Shown here piece after piece: positions 1-8,415 of a DNA stretch of 64,000 nucleotides (position 1 is the first letter of the stretch; the number at the start of each line of letters is the position of its first letter). Source of the DNA: Amycolatopsis sp. NBC_01488 (lineage in GTDB: Bacteria > Actinomycetota > Actinomycetes > Mycobacteriales > Pseudonocardiaceae); contig NZ_CP109434.1 in NCBI RefSeq assembly GCF_036227105.1, positions 8,466,501 through 8,530,500 on the forward strand, in the 5' to 3' direction. Both the position numbers and the translations under genes were made by a program. Under the pieces are notes generated by a model, which saw only the letters and a list, made by a program, of their open reading frames with translations, did no database searches and was not told the DNA's origin.

Positions 1-2
1 GC

Positions 3-317
3 ACGGTCACCTCGTGGGCCCCGCTGGTGGTCGTGCTCCCGATCCTGGCCGCCGTGGTGGTCGCGATCGTGGTCCTCGCGAGGAACAACCGGGTCCGCGA
101 CGAAGAGGAACCGGACACGGGCCTGACCCACCGCGACGACGACAAGCACTGGCGCGGCGGCCTGTTCTACGTCAACCGCGACGACCACGCCCTGATGGTC
201 CCCCGCCGCTTCGGCGTGGGCTGGACCCTCAACTTCGGCAACCCCCGGGCGGCGATGCTGCTGGCCGCCGTCGTCGCCCTGATCGGCTTGGTGATCACTC
301 TCCGCTTCACCGGCTGA
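3..317 (+). CDS. DUF5808 membrane protein, C-terminal part (5' truncated)
   Basis: The frame is open from the window edge, so only the last roughly 105 residues of a longer gene are visible. They hold a hydrophobic helix at the start, a charged cytoplasmic stretch with the motif DDKHWRGGLFYVN-DDHALMVPRRFGVGWTLNFGNPRA, and a final transmembrane helix. This motif is the DUF5808 signature found at the C-terminus of DUF1648-type actinobacterial membrane proteins. The molecular role of the family is unknown. The apparent GTG at position 27 is not the real start, because the membrane helix begins upstream of it. Confidence 0.8.
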   Translation, partial: TVTSWAPLVVVLPILAAVVVAIVVLARNNRVRDEEEPDTGLTHRDDDKHWRGGLFYVNRDDHALMVPRRFGVGWTLNFGNPRAAMLLAAVVALIGLVITLRFTG

Positions 318-378
318 GTGGCTGCGAACGGAGTCGGAACGCCGCACCGACGTCTCCGTGCCCGCCCACGCCTGACCG

Positions 379-978
379 TCATCCGCGCAGGGCGGGTCCG
401 ATCCAGCGGCGGACGAGCGCCCGGATCCCGTCGTCGGTCAGCGGCGGTGTCGAGGGGTACTGCAGGTACGACAGGAACAGGCGCATGAGGACTTCGGCCA
501 GCCCCTCGAAGTCCGCATCGGTGGTGACGCCGACGGCCGCCCAGTCGACCGGGACGTTGCGGAGAATCCTTGCGCCGTAAGAGAAAGCCAGCGGCGAGAT
601 CACCCCGACCGTGAAGAAGTCGGCTTCGCCCGCCTGCAGGAGCAGACCCAGGTGCGGCTCGCCGGGCAGCGTCCGGACCGCGAACACCACCGATTCCACG
701 GCGACCTCGACCGCGGTGCCGAACGCCGCCAGGTGACGTTCCATGCGCCCGGCGAACTCCTCGACCCCGGCCAGGGCGACCGCGCGCAGGATGTCGTTCA
801 GGCTCGGGAAGTAGCGGTAGACGGTCTGCCGCGTCACCCCGGCTTCGGCGGCGACGTCGGACAGGCTCGTCTTGGCGAGACCGGCCCGGTCGAGGCACGC
901 CGTCGCCGCGTCGACGATCCGGCGGCGTGCCTCGTCTTCCGTGCCGGGCGGGTTGCCCTGCCAGCCGTGGTGCCCCAT
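379..978 (-). CDS. TetR family transcriptional regulator
   Basis: A 199-residue protein of normal TetR length. The N-terminal helix-turn-helix lies at about residues 21-57 (SLSDVAAEAGVTRQTVYRYF), the classical TetR signature. The rest is an all-helical ligand-binding domain. The start chosen is the ATG at 978; another ATG lies three codons upstream at 987. It is the last gene of a minus-strand operon, 28 bases after the membrane protein and behind the FAD monooxygenase. It probably represses its own operon through the inverted repeat at 3501-3527. The ligand is unknown, perhaps the monooxygenase substrate (inference). Confidence 0.88.
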   Translation of the reverse strand: MGHHGWQGNPPGTEDEARRRIVDAATACLDRAGLAKTSLSDVAAEAGVTRQTVYRYFPSLNDILRAVALAGVEEFAGRMERHLAAFGTAVEVAVESVVFAVRTLPGEPHLGLLLQAGEADFFTVGVISPLAFSYGARILRNVPVDWAAVGVTTDADFEGLAEVLMRLFLSYLQYPSTPPLTDDGIRALVRRWIGPALRG

Positions 979-1006
979 GCGCCCCATCTTCCCCGACCCG
1001 GCGGGC

Positions 1007-2041
1007 TCAGCCGGGGGCAGGTACCCGGGCCTTCCGGTACAGCGCGACGAGCACCAGACCGGCCGCGGCGAAGCACGCGAGCGCGTAAGGCACGCTCCCG
1101 GCCGGGCCACCGTCGTCCGCGGCGAGCCAGAACACCGCCAGCCCACCCAGGTAGACAGCGGGATAGACGCGCACGAAGGCGGACTGCGGCGGGCGCTCCG
1201 CGCGGTTCGTGCCGAGGATCCACCCACCGGCCAGCCAGACGAGCGCCAGCTCGACGCCGAGGACCCAGGCCTGCGCCGTGGAGTTCCCGTCGAAGAGGCT
1301 CGACGGGATGCCCGCGATCGCCATCGTCGGCGGGGTGAGGACGCCGGCCACCACGGTCCGCAGCGCCGGCGACGGGCCACGCCGGGAGCCGCCCGCGAGC
1401 CGCACCACCAGGTAGGTCAGCGCGCCGAACGAGACGGACGCGAACAGCAGCATGCTGGTCATCGGCACCGACGCCAGCGCCGGGTGATTCACGATGCGGT
1501 TGCCCGGGTTCCACGCCCACCACTTCAGCCGCGGGCCGAGCTGGTCGAAGACCTCGTAGAACACCTGGCACACGAAGGCGACGGCCACCGAACCCGCGAG
1601 TGGGCCCCGACCGCGGAACCCGCCCAACGACCGCACGAGCTCATAGGCGAGCTGGCTGAACGCCGGGTAGAACGCGACGATGTACAGCGGCAGCCGGTCG
1701 GCCATGAACTGCACGGTGAACCGGTTGTGGGCGAAGATGAAGCCGTACAGGCGATCGAGGCCGAACCACTCCGGGAAGTACAGCGGCGGCTCGGTGACGA
1801 AGAGGTAGACCAGCGAAGCCCACCACAGCGCCAGGTTGACCGGATCGCCCGCGCGGTAGCGGCGAACGGCGTGCACCAGCGCGAAGACGGCGCCGCCGAC
1901 GACGAGCAGTTCGAGCAGCGGCATCGTCCAGTGCGCGAGTGTCCAGGGGAAGCGGACGGAGACGACCGGGGCGACGTCGTGGCAGTCGAAGCCGAGCCCG
2001 CGGGTGACGGCGTCGGCGTCCGGCCCGCACGCCACGCTCAT
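1007..2041 (-). CDS. Multi-pass membrane protein of unknown function
   Basis: A 344-residue protein with about eight hydrophobic helices and tryptophan-rich loops. The N-terminal segment has two cysteines (VACGPDADAV...FDCHD) before the first helix. I recognise no catalytic motif. The start ATG at 2041 overlaps the stop of the FAD monooxygenase gene in an ATGA, so the two are translationally coupled. A regulator gene follows 28 bases downstream. The context suggests a membrane partner or exporter for the monooxygenase product, which is inference only. Confidence 0.75.
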   Translation of the reverse strand: MSVACGPDADAVTRGLGFDCHDVAPVVSVRFPWTLAHWTMPLLELLVVGGAVFALVHAVRRYRAGDPVNLALWWASLVYLFVTEPPLYFPEWFGLDRLYGFIFAHNRFTVQFMADRLPLYIVAFYPAFSQLAYELVRSLGGFRGRGPLAGSVAVAFVCQVFYEVFDQLGPRLKWWAWNPGNRIVNHPALASVPMTSMLLFASVSFGALTYLVVRLAGGSRRGPSPALRTVVAGVLTPPTMAIAGIPSSLFDGNSTAQAWVLGVELALVWLAGGWILGTNRAERPPQSAFVRVYPAVYLGGLAVFWLAADDGGPAGSVPYALACFAAAGLVLVALYRKARVPAPG

Positions 2042-3477
2042 CGCGCGGTCGCCGTCGAATAGTCCGTGGCGGGCGGTTCCGCCTGGGCGTCGAAGTCGAA
2101 CGGCACCCGGTGCCGGCCCAGTGCCGCGCGGACGCGGTAGCGCACCAGCCCGGCGATGACGCGCGGGTTGCGCAGCATGTCCCCCAGCGACTCGTCGAGG
2201 TTGAACACCTTGGCGAAGTGCTCGTCGACGACGTCGTCCTCGCGCGCGGCCCCGACGACGAGGCTGAACGCGGGCGCGGAGACGGCCGCGAGGATCCGGC
2301 GTTTCCACTCGCGCGGTTTCTCGGTGCCCTCCGCGCATTCGTAGCCCTGGTCGCGGGCCATCGCCAGGCGCCAGGGGACGTTGAGCAGCTTGCGTTGCGC
2401 CTTCAGGAAGTTCGCGGCGAACTGCGTACCGAGCCGTTCCGCGCGGGCGAGGTGGTCGCGTAGCAGCAGAGCCGATCCCGCCGCGGAGCTGATGCCCTGG
2501 GCGTAGAACGGGTTGAACGCGCAGATCGAGTCGCCGACGAACACCAGCCCCTTCGGCGGGGTGCGCAGGCGGTCGTACCGGCGCCACTTGTTGCCGGTCG
2601 AGCGGGTCAGGTGGACTTCCGAGGTGGGCTCGCACCGGTCCATCGCGGCGGCGAACATCGGCGTCCGCACCCGGCGGGCCGTCTCGACGAACGCGTCGGT
2701 CGTGCGCGGCATGTCCAGGCCCCACGAGCCCATGCAGGCGATGACGCGGTTGCCCTCGACGGGGAAGAAGTTGACCAGGTACTCGTGTTCGGCGGGGTGC
2801 TCGCCCTTGTCCGGCGTCGGCATGATCACCAGGTGGCGCCACCACCAGGTCGCGGGCCGCGGCGCGGGCAGGTCGTACCAGCGCGAGGTGTAGGTGACCT
2901 TGGCGTCGAGCGTCCGCACCTCGGGCTCGGGCCAGCCGGCCGCGACCAGCCAGGCGCTGACGGAGGAGCCACGGCCCAGTGCGTCCACGACGAAGTCGGC
3001 GTCGAGGTGCCCGCCGTCGGTGCCGACACCGGTGATCCCGCCGTCGCGCGTGGTCAGGCCGGTCACCGTCACCCCTTCGCGGATGACGACGTTCGGCAGC
3101 TCGCGCACCTTGTCGCGCAGCACGCGCTCGATGAGGATCCGCGAGCTGTAGACCATGGTCATCGCGCTGCGCTTGCGGGCCGACCAGCCTTCGCCGTCGA
3201 GGTAGGCCGCGTCCATCGACGGCATCAGGTGCAGGCCCCCGGCGGCGATGAGGTCGGCTTCGAAGCCGGCGAACAGTTCCCCGATCGCGCGTCGCCCGGA
3301 GTTGAGGAGGAAGTGCGGGTGCTTGCTCTGCGGCACGCCGCGGCGGTGCTCGGCCTCGGCGGGCAGCTCGTCGCGCTCCAGCACGAGGACCTCGTCGAAG
3401 TACGGGGCGAGCGCGCCGGCGGAGCACAGCCCGGCGGCGCTGCCACCCAGGACGACGGCGGTCTTGCCGAGCCGCAT
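2038..3477 (-). CDS. FAD-dependent monooxygenase/oxidoreductase
   Basis: A 479-residue flavoprotein. The dinucleotide-binding Rossmann start is at residues 7-16 (AVVLGGSAAG, a GxGxxG variant), and the second FAD motif VFVGDS is at about 312-317, as in the p-hydroxybenzoate hydroxylase/geranylgeranyl reductase superfamily. ATG 3477 is preferred over 3504 because GGGGAG lies nine bases upstream of it and the glycine-rich strand then starts near residue 7. It is the first gene of a three-gene operon. It probably hydroxylates or epoxidises an organic substrate using NAD(P)H and O2. The substrate cannot be read from sequence. Confidence 0.82.
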   Translation of the reverse strand: MRLGKTAVVLGGSAAGLCSAGALAPYFDEVLVLERDELPAEAEHRRGVPQSKHPHFLLNSGRRAIGELFAGFEADLIAAGGLHLMPSMDAAYLDGEGWSARKRSAMTMVYSSRILIERVLRDKVRELPNVVIREGVTVTGLTTRDGGITGVGTDGGHLDADFVVDALGRGSSVSAWLVAAGWPEPEVRTLDAKVTYTSRWYDLPAPRPATWWWRHLVIMPTPDKGEHPAEHEYLVNFFPVEGNRVIACMGSWGLDMPRTTDAFVETARRVRTPMFAAAMDRCEPTSEVHLTRSTGNKWRRYDRLRTPPKGLVFVGDSICAFNPFYAQGISSAAGSALLLRDHLARAERLGTQFAANFLKAQRKLLNVPWRLAMARDQGYECAEGTEKPREWKRRILAAVSAPAFSLVVGAAREDDVVDEHFAKVFNLDESLGDMLRNPRVIAGLVRYRVRAALGRHRVPFDFDAQAEPPATDYSTATAR

Positions 3478-3499
3478 GCGGACCAACTCCCCACGTCGA

Positions 3500-3528
3500 A
3501 TCATACAAAGTGACGACGAATGTATGAA
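3500..3528 (-). promoter_or_regulatory. Promoter overlapped by TetR-type operator
   Basis: Reading the minus strand, TTCATA (3528-3523) and TATGAT (3505-3500) are separated by exactly 17 bases and form a sigma70-like promoter 23 bases before the monooxygenase ATG. The inverted repeat TCATACA/TGTATGA (3501-3507 and 3521-3527, 13-base spacer) covers both boxes, the usual arrangement for TetR repression. The encoded TetR is the third gene of the operon. Confidence 0.6.
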
Positions 3529-3672
3529 TGAGGGAGCGGGGGTGTCAAGGCTCCGTTCGCGCTGTGGTCAGTGCTCGGCCCGGCGGCGGTGGGCGAACCG
3601 CCGCACGACCCACCGCGTGGTCGACACCGGCAGTTCGGTCCTGCGCCCGGGTCGGGCGCCCAGGTCGGGCGC

Positions 3673-4188
3673 TCAGCGAGCCGAGCCGTGCGAGCCGCGG
3701 ATCCGCAGCCCGTCCGACTCGATGATCAGCTCCGTCGGGCAGTCGTTGACCCCGACGCCGGCGAACCGGATCGGCTCGCGGCCGGCGCCCACCAGCGTCG
3801 TGGTGCCGTTCTTCTCCTCGAGCCGCACCGTCCGGGGACCCGAACGCGTGTCGAACACGTGCAGGCTGCCGAAAGCCGCGTCGAGGTCCGGCCAGGCCGC
3901 CTCGCGCGGGCCGTCCAGGACGACGGACGGCAGCGGTTGCGGCTCGCCGTCGAGGAGGACCTCCATCCGGCCGGACTCGCCGGTGTCGATCCGCAGGCCG
4001 GTCTGTTCTTCGCTGTCGAGCGTGAGTTCGACGTACCCGCCGCGCGGCGCCGTCTCGCGGATTTCGAGTTCCCCGCCGGGCCGCACCAGGAACTCGGCCG
4101 GGTAGCGGGCCACGACCGCCAGCAGCGGGTGGCGCAGGCCGTTGACGATGCGGATCGACTTCACCCGCTGCACTAGTGATTCGGTCAA
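3673..4188 (-). CDS. Hypothetical protein, beta-rich, 171 aa
   Basis: A soluble, acidic protein with alternating hydrophobic strands and many glycine/proline turns and no membrane segment. I do not recognise the family. The start is a TTG at 4188, supported by GAAGGG eight bases upstream; a GTG at 4173 is an alternative. It stands alone on the minus strand, about 195 bases from the divergently read start region of the monooxygenase operon. Codon use is typical of the window, so I take it as a real gene of unknown role. Confidence 0.6.
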   Translation of the reverse strand: MTESLVQRVKSIRIVNGLRHPLLAVVARYPAEFLVRPGGELEIRETAPRGGYVELTLDSEEQTGLRIDTGESGRMEVLLDGEPQPLPSVVLDGPREAAWPDLDAAFGSLHVFDTRSGPRTVRLEEKNGTTTLVGAGREPIRFAGVGVNDCPTELIIESDGLRIRGSHGSAR

Positions 4189-4409
4189 CGGTCAAACCCT
4201 TCGGAGTGGCTGAGATCGGCCGATCGTACCTCCGCTGGTCACGTCTTCGGCGCAACCCTAGGGGTTTGTAGGGGAAGGTCGTGCCCGTCGTTCACCGGAT
4301 CGAGATTCTTCCGCCAGACGCGCGAGGAAGCCGGCACAGCCTCGACGAACTGCGCGCCACCGAGGTCACCGCATGCGTTCCCTGACGCAGGCGCATCAGC
4401 GGCGTCGCG

Positions 4410-4622
4410 TCACCCGCGGCTGCGGCGTCCGGACGGGTCGGGTGCCCACGTGCTCGCCCGGCCGCGCGGGTGCGGAGCGGGTTCGGCCGCATCGTCGGCG
4501 GGCGGCGCCGGGGTGTACACCGGCTGGCGGAACAGGTTCCCGTACCGGTCGTCCTGGGGAGCGGCGAACGCTCCGGACCGGGGTTCCTCGGCGACGGGGT
4601 GGCTGAACAGCGAACTGTCCAT
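4410..4622 (-). CDS. Small proline-rich hypothetical protein, 70 aa
   Basis: An ATG-initiated minus-strand frame with almost every third codon position G or C, unlike the competing frames. The product is polar and proline-rich (MDSSLFSHPVAEEPRSGAF then YGNLFRQPVYTPAPPADD) with no membrane helix. No clear Shine-Dalgarno sequence lies within 12 bases of the ATG; AAAGGA is about 22 bases away. It could be a small gene or the N-terminal remnant of a longer one. No function can be assigned. Confidence 0.4.
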   Translation of the reverse strand: MDSSLFSHPVAEEPRSGAFAAPQDDRYGNLFRQPVYTPAPPADDAAEPAPHPRGRASTWAPDPSGRRSRG

Positions 4623-4937
4623 TGTGGAAGCAGTGATCAGGGGATCCTTTCGTGGACGCCAACGGATGCGGCGTGGGTGACTGGGGTCACGAGAACGTGC
4701 TCCGGGACCTCGGTGCCGGCCGCGGGCAAGGCGGGCAGTGCGGCGTACCGGTCACGGGTGGTGTTCGAGCCCGACGCCATGTCGGTGCTCCTGTCTCCGG
4801 CTTTCGACATCGGCCGGACCGGAGCCGAGGACGGCGCAGGTTCGACCACTTGCGCACGAAATGCTCTCGGGCACCACCCAGCGTACACGACGCCTTCGCG
4901 GAGTGTGTTAAGACTGGCATCTAGCAAAGGGGCCACC
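4623..4937. other. Intergenic region upstream of the dehydrogenase gene
   Basis: These 315 bases hold no reading frame with convincing codon bias on either strand. The last bases carry the ribosome-binding site AAAGGGG five bases before the GTG at 4938. I could not identify a convincing promoter or riboswitch. Confidence 0.4.
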
Positions 4938-6089
4938 GTGCACCAGCTCAGTCTCGGCGTCATCGCGCGTTCACGGAAAGAGAACGAACGGCGGTTGCCG
5001 ATCCACCCGCACCACCTCGACCGGATCGACGCCGACCTCCGGAAGACCATCTACCTCGAACACGGCTACGGCGAACCCTTCGGCGTGCCCGACGAGCACT
5101 TGAAAGGCGTCGTCGCGGGACTGCGCACGCGCGAGCAGCTCATCGCCGAGTGCGACGTCGTCCTGCTGGCCAAGCCGCTCCGCGAGGACGTCGCCGAGCT
5201 GCGGCCCGGCCAGGTGCTGTGGGGCTGGCCGCACTGCGTGCAGGACGTCGAGCTGACCCAGCTGGCCATCGACCGGCGGCTGACCGTCATCGCCTTCGAG
5301 GCGATGAACCACTGGCGGCGCGACGGCTCGTTCGGCCTGCACGTCTTCCACAAGAACAACGAGCTGGCCGGCTACTGCTCGGTGCTGCACGCCCTGCAGC
5401 TGATCGGCTCGACCGGCGACTACGGCCGCCGGCTGCGGGCCGTGGTGATCGGCTTCGGCGCGACGGCGCGCGGTTCGGTGACCGCGCTGAACGCGCACGG
5501 GATCCACGACGTCGACGTCCTCACCGCGCGTGGTCTCAGCGCGGTCGGCTCGCCGATCCACTCCGCGACGATGGTGCACATCGACCACGACGCGAACAAC
5601 CCGGGCGATCTGCGCCGCAGCCACGCGGTCACCGGCCACGGCCGGGTACCGCTGGCCGGGTTCCTCGCCGAGCACGACATCGTGGTCAACTGCGTGCTGC
5701 AGGACACCGCCGCCCCGCTGACCTTCCTCATCGAGGACGACCTCGCCGCCTTCGCCCCGGGGAGCCTCATCGTCGACGTCTCCTGCGACGAAGGCATGGG
5801 CTTCAGCTGGGCCCGGCCCACGACGTTCACCCGGCCGACCTTCCCGGTCGGCGACGGCGTCACCTACTACGCCGTCGATCACAGCCCCTCCTACCTGTGG
5901 AACTCGGCGACCTGGGAGATCAGCGAAGCCCTCCTGCCCCACCTGCGGCCGGTCCTTTCCGGACACTCCACATGGGACGGACACGAAACCGTCCGGCGCG
6001 CCGTGGAGATCCGGGACGGCACGATCCGCAACCCGGCGATCCTGTCCTTCCAGCACCGCGCACCGGAATACCCGCACCGGCGCCGCTGA
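4938..6089 (+). CDS. N5-(carboxyethyl)ornithine synthase-like / alanine dehydrogenase-family protein
   Basis: A 383-residue NAD(P)-dependent dehydrogenase of the alanine dehydrogenase/PNT superfamily. The N-terminal catalytic part (RSRKENERRLPIHPHH, FEAMNHW) is followed by a Rossmann fold (AVVIGFGATARGSV) and the C-terminal YYAVDHSPSYLWNSATWEIS segment, which parallels the VPNTPSLIYRNVS segment of lactococcal N5-(carboxyethyl)ornithine synthase. That enzyme reductively condenses pyruvate with ornithine or lysine to opine-like amino acids. Start GTG 4938 has AAAGGGG at good spacing. The gene is monocistronic, with no amino-acid pathway partner nearby, so the substrate is uncertain; a saccharopine-type or other imino-acid dehydrogenase is possible. 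Confidence 0.7.
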   Translation: MHQLSLGVIARSRKENERRLPIHPHHLDRIDADLRKTIYLEHGYGEPFGVPDEHLKGVVAGLRTREQLIAECDVVLLAKPLREDVAELRPGQVLWGWPHCVQDVELTQLAIDRRLTVIAFEAMNHWRRDGSFGLHVFHKNNELAGYCSVLHALQLIGSTGDYGRRLRAVVIGFGATARGSVTALNAHGIHDVDVLTARGLSAVGSPIHSATMVHIDHDANNPGDLRRSHAVTGHGRVPLAGFLAEHDIVVNCVLQDTAAPLTFLIEDDLAAFAPGSLIVDVSCDEGMGFSWARPTTFTRPTFPVGDGVTYYAVDHSPSYLWNSATWEISEALLPHLRPVLSGHSTWDGHETVRRAVEIRDGTIRNPAILSFQHRAPEYPHRRR

Positions 6090-6192
6090 CCGCCGAGCGG
6101 CCCGTGGGGCGCGGCCTCGGCGGCCGGGGAAGCGCCGGGACGGGCGCATCCGGCGGCGGGCGGTGCTGCTGCCCGGGTGGCGCCCGGCCGGG

Positions 6193-7230
6193 TCACCGCC
6201 GCACGGCCTCGTCGAGAGCCACCGCGCCCAGCATGCCGGTGCCCGGGTGGCAGCCGACGTACTCGAAGTACTGCTCGTCGGCGGCAGCCACCGTCACCTC
6301 GTGGTAGAGGCGCAGCCGGGCCGCGGGGCCGAGCGCCGACAGGTACTTCATCGCCTGGCCGAAGATCGCCTTGTGGGTCGGGTGGTCCTTCGCCCACCGG
6401 TCGAGGTCGGCGAGGCCGCGCCACCAGCTCATGCCGAAGCTCTTGTCGAGGAAGCCGCCGTCGGCACCGATCAGCCGCAGGTACCGGTTGGCGTAGCAGC
6501 CGATCGCGCGCCCGTGATCGCGCAGGAAGTCCATGCCCGCACGCAGGACCGGCTCGACCTCCTCGAGGTACATCCGGCGTTCGTCGCCGTCGGTGCCGGT
6601 CCAGTCCTGGCCCGAGCGGATCAGGCACAGGTTGTGCTGCCCGCGCACCACCCGGCGCTCGCCGTCCTCGACGACGGGCGACGGACCGCCGGGATCGAGC
6701 GGATCGCGTTGACCGAGCGGAACGCGGTCACGCGCGCCGCCCCAGTACGCGTGCTCGCGCACCTCGCCGCTGAGGGTGTCCGCGAGGTGGGCGACGCCCT
6801 CGATGCGGTCGTTCGAGAAGAGCGTCTCGAACCGCGACGCCGACGGACGCACGACCTCGACGAAGAACCCGTTGCCGCGCAACCACATCGGCCGCGCCTC
6901 GGCGAACCAGCGCTCGTGCCGGGCGACATCGTCCCAGTAGGCGATGGTGACGACCGTGCGGAAGCCGGCCTCGTCGACGTACCCGGCGCGGTCGACGTGA
7001 CCGGGCCCGTCCGCGTCCGCGCAGGCCGCGTCGAGGTCGGCCAGCGCGGTGCGGACGAACGCCGGTTCGTCGTCCGACGGGTACTGCACGCCGAAGTAGG
7101 CCATGGCCACCTGCGTCACCGAAGGCGCGAAGCGGGCCACAAAGGACGGATAGGGCGGCTGCCAGCCCGGCCGCGGCCCGGGCGCCGCGGTCCGGTCCGT
7201 CACCAGGTGCGGGGGGATCGCCGATTCCAT
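6193..7230 (-). CDS. oxd: Aldoxime dehydratase (phenylacetaldoxime dehydratase family)
   Basis: A 345-residue protein matching haem-containing aldoxime dehydratases, which convert aldoximes to nitriles in the cytoplasm. Family-like segments include GHVDRAGYVDEAGFRT, YWGGARDRVP, DFLRDHGRAIGCYANRYL and the C-terminal YVGCHPGTGML. Histidines at about 310 and 328 are candidates for the haem axial and catalytic residues. The gene starts 14 bases after the nitrilase stop on the same strand, so the two form an operon for the aldoxime-nitrile-carboxylate route. Start ATG 7230 lies nine bases after a run of G residues. Confidence 0.88.
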   Translation of the reverse strand: MESAIPPHLVTDRTAAPGPRPGWQPPYPSFVARFAPSVTQVAMAYFGVQYPSDDEPAFVRTALADLDAACADADGPGHVDRAGYVDEAGFRTVVTIAYWDDVARHERWFAEARPMWLRGNGFFVEVVRPSASRFETLFSNDRIEGVAHLADTLSGEVREHAYWGGARDRVPLGQRDPLDPGGPSPVVEDGERRVVRGQHNLCLIRSGQDWTGTDGDERRMYLEEVEPVLRAGMDFLRDHGRAIGCYANRYLRLIGADGGFLDKSFGMSWWRGLADLDRWAKDHPTHKAIFGQAMKYLSALGPAARLRLYHEVTVAAADEQYFEYVGCHPGTGMLGAVALDEAVRR

Positions 7231-7244
7231 GGTCACCGCCCCCT

Positions 7245-8237
7245 TCAGGCGATCGGTGCGAACTCGAGGGCCGCCGGCAGCTCCTCCGCGGGCATCTCGA
7301 CGACCGCGGGCGCGGGGTTGCGGTTGACGAGCAGCCGCAGCACGTCCGGGCGGGCGTAGTGGCCGACGGGGTCCGCGGCCGACTTGGCGATCGCGATCAG
7401 CGCGGGATCGAGGTCGGCGTAGAGGATGCCTTCGTCCGTCTCCGCCAACGGCTCGGCCAGCGGCGAGCCTTCGGGGCCGTAGATGCGGGCGAAGCCGCCA
7501 CCGGGCTGGAGCAGCTGCCGCTTGAGGTCGGTGTCGCAGAACAGCTCGAGCGCGGCCGGGCCGATCACGCCGCAGGGCGCGACGACGAACGTCCCGCCTT
7601 CGACCGCGTACATCAGGCTGGCCGCGGTGTTGACCTCCGGGCCCAGTGCCCGCGCGGCCCCGCGGTAGACCGAGAAGCTGGGCCACGCGGCGACGTGGAT
7701 TTCCTCGCCCTGGCTGTACATCGCGTATTTGGTCAGCGGCTGGAGGTGCTCCCAGCAGTTCAGCGCGCCGAGCCGGCCGAGCGGGGTGTCGTGGACCTGC
7801 AGGTCGCTGCCGTCGCCTTCGCCGAACACCGCGCGCTCGACGTGGGTGGGCTTGAGCTTGCGGCGCACCGAGATCAGCTCCCCGGTGTCGGCGACGAACG
7901 CCTGCGCCATGTAGAGGCTGCCGCCGGCCCGTTCGCTGAACCCGAAGACGACGTGGATCCGGTGCTCGGCGGCGGCCCGGCGGATGCGGTCCAGCTCGGC
8001 GCCGTCGCGGGTCATCGAGTTCGCGGCGTACCGCGGGACGAACGCCATCCCGGCCGCGGGCGAGTCGAGCCAGATCCACCACGGGTAGCCGGGGAGGAAG
8101 GTCTCGGGAAACGCCACCAGGCGGGCACCACCCGCGGCGGCCGCACCGATCAGGCCGACGACCTTGTCGACACCGGCGGCCAGATCCAGCCAGGCCGACT
8201 CGGCCTGGACGGCCGCCACGCGCACGGTTTCCTGCAT
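7245..8237 (-). CDS. nit: Nitrilase
   Basis: A 330-residue carbon-nitrogen hydrolase. The catalytic triad is visible as Glu45 (FPETFLPGYPWW), Lys127 (RRKLKPTHVERAVFGEGDG) and Cys161 (LNCWEHLQPLTKYAMYSQGEEIH). The spacing fits true nitrilases of the Rhodococcus/arylacetonitrilase branch rather than amidases. It hydrolyses a nitrile to a carboxylic acid and ammonia and would consume the product of the adjacent aldoxime dehydratase. Start ATG 8237 gives the usual short leader (MQETVRVAAVQAE). It lies downstream of the AraC gene on the same strand, separated by about 180 bases. Confidence 0.92.
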   Translation of the reverse strand: MQETVRVAAVQAESAWLDLAAGVDKVVGLIGAAAAGGARLVAFPETFLPGYPWWIWLDSPAAGMAFVPRYAANSMTRDGAELDRIRRAAAEHRIHVVFGFSERAGGSLYMAQAFVADTGELISVRRKLKPTHVERAVFGEGDGSDLQVHDTPLGRLGALNCWEHLQPLTKYAMYSQGEEIHVAAWPSFSVYRGAARALGPEVNTAASLMYAVEGGTFVVAPCGVIGPAALELFCDTDLKRQLLQPGGGFARIYGPEGSPLAEPLAETDEGILYADLDPALIAIAKSAADPVGHYARPDVLRLLVNRNPAPAVVEMPAEELPAALEFAPIA

Positions 8238-8415
8238 TGCCGGACTCCTTAGGGGAAGTGCTGGGGCTCCCACGATGCGCCCGGCACACGGCGTCCGGCT
8301 GACCGATCGTGCCGCGGTGACTTACCCGCCGTGCCACGTGCGGCGGTGCTCGCCCGCGACCGACGACGACGCCACCACCCGCCGCAGTCCTCCCGGCGAC
8401 CGGCGACAACGCCAC

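Noticed and set aside
1007..3508. A single 833-residue minus-strand protein
   Set aside because: The upstream part is a shadow frame of the FAD monooxygenase gene; the membrane protein starts at ATG 2041 in an ATGA overlap.
4470..4937. N-terminal extension of the carboxyethylornithine synthase-like protein
   Set aside because: Codon bias is absent before 4938, and a clear AAAGGGG precedes the GTG at 4938.
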